Made by a program: the position numbers and the translations under genes. This document shows positions 5,909-8,417 of a DNA stretch of 8,417 nucleotides, one piece after another (position 1 is the first letter of the stretch; every line of letters starts with the position of its first letter). The notes below the pieces were generated by a model. It saw nothing but the letters and a program-made list of their open reading frames with translations. It searched no databases and had not been told where the DNA came from. The stretch is from Actinomycetota bacterium (lineage in GTDB: Bacteria; Actinomycetota; Coriobacteriia; Coriobacteriales; RUG844), in the NCBI GenBank assembly GCA_013335845.1, contig JAAXUU010000030.1, positions 1-8,417 on the forward strand, read 5' to 3'.

Positions 5909-8359
5909 ATGAAAAATAGGCTTCTCAAGGCACTTGGGCTCATTATTCTGCTTAGCATCTTGATGCTATCAGCAGTAGATGTAGCTCAGGCTGCCTCGAC
6001 AAGCCAAGAAAACGTCGCAGTTGTCCTCGTAATCGATAATTCCGGGAGCATGAAGAGCACGGATTCGGCACAGGAACGACTGACTGCAGCGAAGTTGATA
6101 GTTGATTTATTGGGGCAGGAAGACCGGATGGGCGTCATCTACTTCGAGTCTGAAGCCCACAATGCCCAGGAGTTCACACTGCTTGCAGACAGCGGGCGGG
6201 AGAGCCTTAAGGGCTCGATCGACGGAATCCCAGAGGCGGACGGCTACACGGACTATATGAAGGCGCTGCAAGAAGCGGAACGGATGCTCGATGGATTGAC
6301 GGACCCATCCTATCAAAAGGCGATTGTGTTCCTGACCGATGGAACCCCAGATCCGGACGAAGTAACGAGCGGGAATGCCGCACTGATGGATAGCTATATG
6401 GCAGGCTTTTGGGAAGAAGTGGCCTCGCTGGGAACGAAGGGCTATCCCGTTTATACGGTAGGGTTCGGAGGTAGTTCCGGGGAGATACTGCAGAGAATCG
6501 GGGAAGAGACAGGTGCGCTGTCTTTCTCGAATCAAAATCCCAGCGAAATCGCCAGCAGTTTCTTCGAGATAATCGGCTCCCTAAAAGGACGTGAGATTCT
6601 TTTCGATACGACTATGCAAGATGAGCTGACGGGAACCTTCGATTTCGTCATCGATACGAATACTAAGCAGGTGAATTGCCTTGTGCTCGGTGATGTGTCC
6701 CTCAGTGAGTTACAGCTGACAGGTAACAGTTCACAACAATCATTCGTTACCGATACCGGTGACGGCTATTCGATGATGGTCGTGGATAATCAAAGTGAAG
6801 GAAACATCGGCGCTTGGACGCTGCGGTATCCTGTCAGGGAGGGTGTTTCGGTTCTCGTTTGCCGAGACACGAAAATCCGCCTTCAAATCCAATCACCGAC
6901 CATAAATGCGCAATTCTCAACTGAAGCGCCTATACCTCTGGAAGTGGTGATCCTCGGGACCGAGGAAGTGTTATCCGTAGAAGCGAGATGTCTTGTCAAC
7001 GGGTACCCTCAAGGGGGATGGTTGACCTTGACTCAGCAAGAGGGGATCTATCGGGCAACTTATGACGAGCAACAGGGTACAGGAGAGTATGCATTCGAAT
7101 TCCGCGTGTTACAGGGGGGTACTACTCTGACTCGCAGAACGATTCCGGTTAACGTAAGAGAGCTTCCCGTTCTGAATGTGGATATCGGGAGACAGAGCGA
7201 TCGTTTAGTCGGTGAGAGTATGGTGTGTCGCGCTTGGCTCTCTCGTTCCGGCAAACCATTGCTTCCTTCGAATGAGTTGGAGATCGGTACTGCGGAGTTG
7301 GTTTTTCGCTCTGATACAGGTGAGATCGTGACTGCCTTGCTGGATACCGGTGTGGATGGAGACCTCGTGCCTGCAGATGGGGCATTCGCGTCCATCGCTA
7401 CGGTTGAAAGCCCCGGATCCGTGGAAGGAGAGGTTCGCGTACGTGGGGTCTACCGGGGAGAAGAGTTCGTTCTCACGCAGGCTATCGAACCTTTCTCTGT
7501 CGTAGAACCCGGAGCTGTGGAGACCATCGTCAATGGGGGGCAATCCATAGTTTATGGGGTTGTGGGCGAAGAGGTCGCTGTCCCGCTTACGGTAACCAAT
7601 CAATCGGCCTACGCGGAGACCATCGAGGTCGTGTCGGGCACCTCTGATGTGACCCTCAGGAATCAACTGGTCTCAGTTGAAGCGCTTGGTTCGACAGAGC
7701 AAGTTTTCTACCTAACCATTCCCGCGGATGATCAGGCGGCTGAACTTTCGGTCGATTTGACGATTCGAGCAGGCCACGAGTCGACATCTCTATCTACGCA
7801 GCAGGTTTCCTTGTCGGTCGTAAGGCAGACGCCGATAAAATCCTTTATGGGCAAAGTGCAGGCGGCCTTTCTGAAGTATGGGATACCGGCTCTTGCGATT
7901 GCAGGGGTGATATTACTTGTCTTTCTTGTCCGAAAGGGTTTGATTTCGAATAAGCGAAAACAAGAGGAGTTGTTCAAGGGGGTTCTTTTCTATCGAAAGT
8001 CAGGAGCACGGGATTGGTCATCGTTGGATATCGGTCGGCTGAATAGTGGTCGGCTGATTGGCACCGAGTTGGGCAGCACCCAGTTTACAATCGGCTTCGG
8101 CGCGAATGTCGCAGGATGCGACCTCGATCTAGATAAAGAGGGACCCGGTTTCGTTTTGACACTCAAGAACAATCCGACCTATTCTGGGGGCGGTGAAGCC
8201 ACCATCAAGGCGAGGTGCACATTACCCGGCATAATCGAGGTGCGAGGAACCAAAGCATCAATGGCGGATTTCAGATTTGGAGAACGTTTCACCTGTGGCA
8301 ATCACGAATTCGAGATTCGAAGTGAGTCAGCCGAGAGGACGACGCAAGCGGAGATATGA
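5909..8359 (+). CDS. Secreted VWA-domain type I membrane protein of the Tad locus, cytoplasmic tail unassigned
   Basis: No named family is recognised for the whole 816-residue protein. A signal peptide (1-28) ends A-Q-A, with likely cleavage before A29. A VWA domain (about 35-225) has a complete metal-binding MIDAS: D43-x-S45-x-S47, T114 in G-Y-T-D-Y, and D144 in F-L-T-D-G-T-P. The ectodomain continues with beta-rich, Ig-like segments to about 650. One of these holds D479-T-G-V-D-G-D-L-V-P-A-D490-G, an acidic loop like that of 'choice-of-anchor X' regions. One transmembrane helix (about 657-678, A-L-A-I-A-G-V-I-L-L-V-F-L-V) is followed by R-K and a cytoplasmic tail of about 138 residues, beta-rich and possibly a degenerate FHA fold. 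The start has a GGAG-type site at 5903-5906. Unlike TadG, it has a cleavable signal and no pilin-like N-terminus. A role in adhesion, sensing or pilus anchoring is inferred from domain and context only. Confidence 0.82.
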   Translation: MKNRLLKALGLIILLSILMLSAVDVAQAASTSQENVAVVLVIDNSGSMKSTDSAQERLTAAKLIVDLLGQEDRMGVIYFESEAHNAQEFTLLADSGRESLKGSIDGIPEADGYTDYMKALQEAERMLDGLTDPSYQKAIVFLTDGTPDPDEVTSGNAALMDSYMAGFWEEVASLGTKGYPVYTVGFGGSSGEILQRIGEETGALSFSNQNPSEIASSFFEIIGSLKGREILFDTTMQDELTGTFDFVIDTNTKQVNCLVLGDVSLSELQLTGNSSQQSFVTDTGDGYSMMVVDNQSEGNIGAWTLRYPVREGVSVLVCRDTKIRLQIQSPTINAQFSTEAPIPLEVVILGTEEVLSVEARCLVNGYPQGGWLTLTQQEGIYRATYDEQQGTGEYAFEFRVLQGGTTLTRRTIPVNVRELPVLNVDIGRQSDRLVGESMVCRAWLSRSGKPLLPSNELEIGTAELVFRSDTGEIVTALLDTGVDGDLVPADGAFASIATVESPGSVEGEVRVRGVYRGEEFVLTQAIEPFSVVEPGAVETIVNGGQSIVYGVVGEEVAVPLTVTNQSAYAETIEVVSGTSDVTLRNQLVSVEALGSTEQVFYLTIPADDQAAELSVDLTIRAGHESTSLSTQQVSLSVVRQTPIKSFMGKVQAAFLKYGIPALAIAGVILLVFLVRKGLISNKRKQEELFKGVLFYRKSGARDWSSLDIGRLNSGRLIGTELGSTQFTIGFGANVAGCDLDLDKEGPGFVLTLKNNPTYSGGGEATIKARCTLPGIIEVRGTKASMADFRFGERFTCGNHEFEIRSESAERTTQAEI

Positions 8360-8404
8360 TGAAACAGAAAAGACAACTGGTGCTGCAAAGGACAGGAGAT
8401 GTGA
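8359..8404 (+). CDS. Unidentified gene, first codons only (cut by contig end)
   Basis: An open frame begins at the ATG at 8359, whose first base is the last base of the upstream TGA; GGAG at 8350-8353 lies five bases before it. An alternative ATG at 8356 is in frame but only two bases from that site. About 15 codons are readable: M-K-Q-K-R-Q-L-V-L-Q-R-T-G-D-V. The tight coupling to the VWA gene suggests a functionally linked product, but the fragment is too short to identify. The frame continues to the window edge, but the last 13 bases look like sequencing adapter, so residues past V15 should not be trusted. Confidence 0.5.
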
Positions 8405-8417
8405 AGATCGGAAGAGC
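8405..8417. other. Probable Illumina adapter remnant at contig end
   Basis: The final 13 bases, AGATCGGAAGAGC, are identical to the common start of the Illumina TruSeq adapters and end exactly at the window edge. The exact identity and terminal position make untrimmed adapter read-through the best explanation. Genuine genomic sequence cannot be excluded, because the reading frame stays open through it. Confidence 0.85.

Noticed and set aside
6107..6535. 142-codon antisense frame opposite the VWA domain
   Set aside because: The sense strand encodes conserved MIDAS residues here, and the antisense product shows no recognisable pattern.
7205..7666. 153-codon antisense frame within the VWA gene
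   Set aside because: It is fully inside a strongly supported gene, has no plausible domain and no ribosome site that I can see; it is typical of a shadow frame.
5909..8359. Calling the VWA protein TadG
   Set aside because: It has a cleavable signal peptide and a C-terminal anchor rather than a TadE/TadG-type N-terminal pilin helix, and it is much larger than usual TadG.
1..8417. CRISPR arrays, tRNA or rRNA genes, insertion sequences, defence genes
   Set aside because: I saw no regularly spaced repeats, RNA gene signatures, transposase motifs or terminal inverted repeats, and coding sequence fills nearly the whole window.

Overview
The window is one dense, one-direction (+) gene cluster that encodes the inner-membrane and cytoplasmic machinery of a Tad/Flp type IVc pilus. 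In order it holds the 3' end of the prepilin peptidase (tadV/cpaA), a TadE-type pseudopilin, CpaB/RcpC, the MinD-like localisation ATPase CpaE/TadZ, the secretion ATPase CpaF/TadA, the two platform proteins TadB and TadC, a large von Willebrand factor A (VWA) membrane protein, and the first codons of one more gene. Genes abut or overlap by 1 to 4 bases, or are separated by 2 to about 28 bases. No gap is large enough to hold an obvious promoter or terminator, so this looks like the interior of one operon whose promoter lies upstream. No stretch over 300 bases lacks a gene.

Layout: 1-282 prepilin peptidase C-terminus; 295-696 TadE; 726-1457 CpaB; 1457-2638 CpaE/TadZ; 2635-4023 CpaF/TadA; 4020-4982 TadB; 4985-5890 TadC; 5909-8359 VWA protein with signal peptide, Ig-like ectodomain, one transmembrane helix and a cytoplasmic tail; 8359-8404 start of an unidentified gene. 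The last 13 bases (8405-8417) are identical to the start of the Illumina TruSeq adapter and are probably not genomic.

How the parts should work together, from family knowledge: the peptidase cleaves prepilins such as TadE and an unseen Flp. CpaF hydrolyses ATP to drive assembly through the TadB/TadC membrane platform. CpaE/TadZ places the machine in the cell. CpaB is an extracytoplasmic accessory factor. The VWA protein is anchored in the membrane with an adhesive or ligand-binding ectodomain outside, and is translationally coupled to whatever follows.

Organism: there is no secretin (RcpA/CpaC), RcpB or TadD gene among these eight genes, which fits a single-membrane (monoderm) bacterium such as a Clostridia-like Bacillota, or possibly Chloroflexota or Actinomycetota. 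Base composition looks moderate, and Shine-Dalgarno sites are strong GGAGG types. The lineage is inference only; no marker gene is present. The adapter remnant suggests that the 3' end is a short-read contig end.

The least standard item is the VWA protein. It is not a TadG-type pseudopilin but a type I membrane protein with an unassigned, possibly degenerate FHA-like, cytoplasmic domain.
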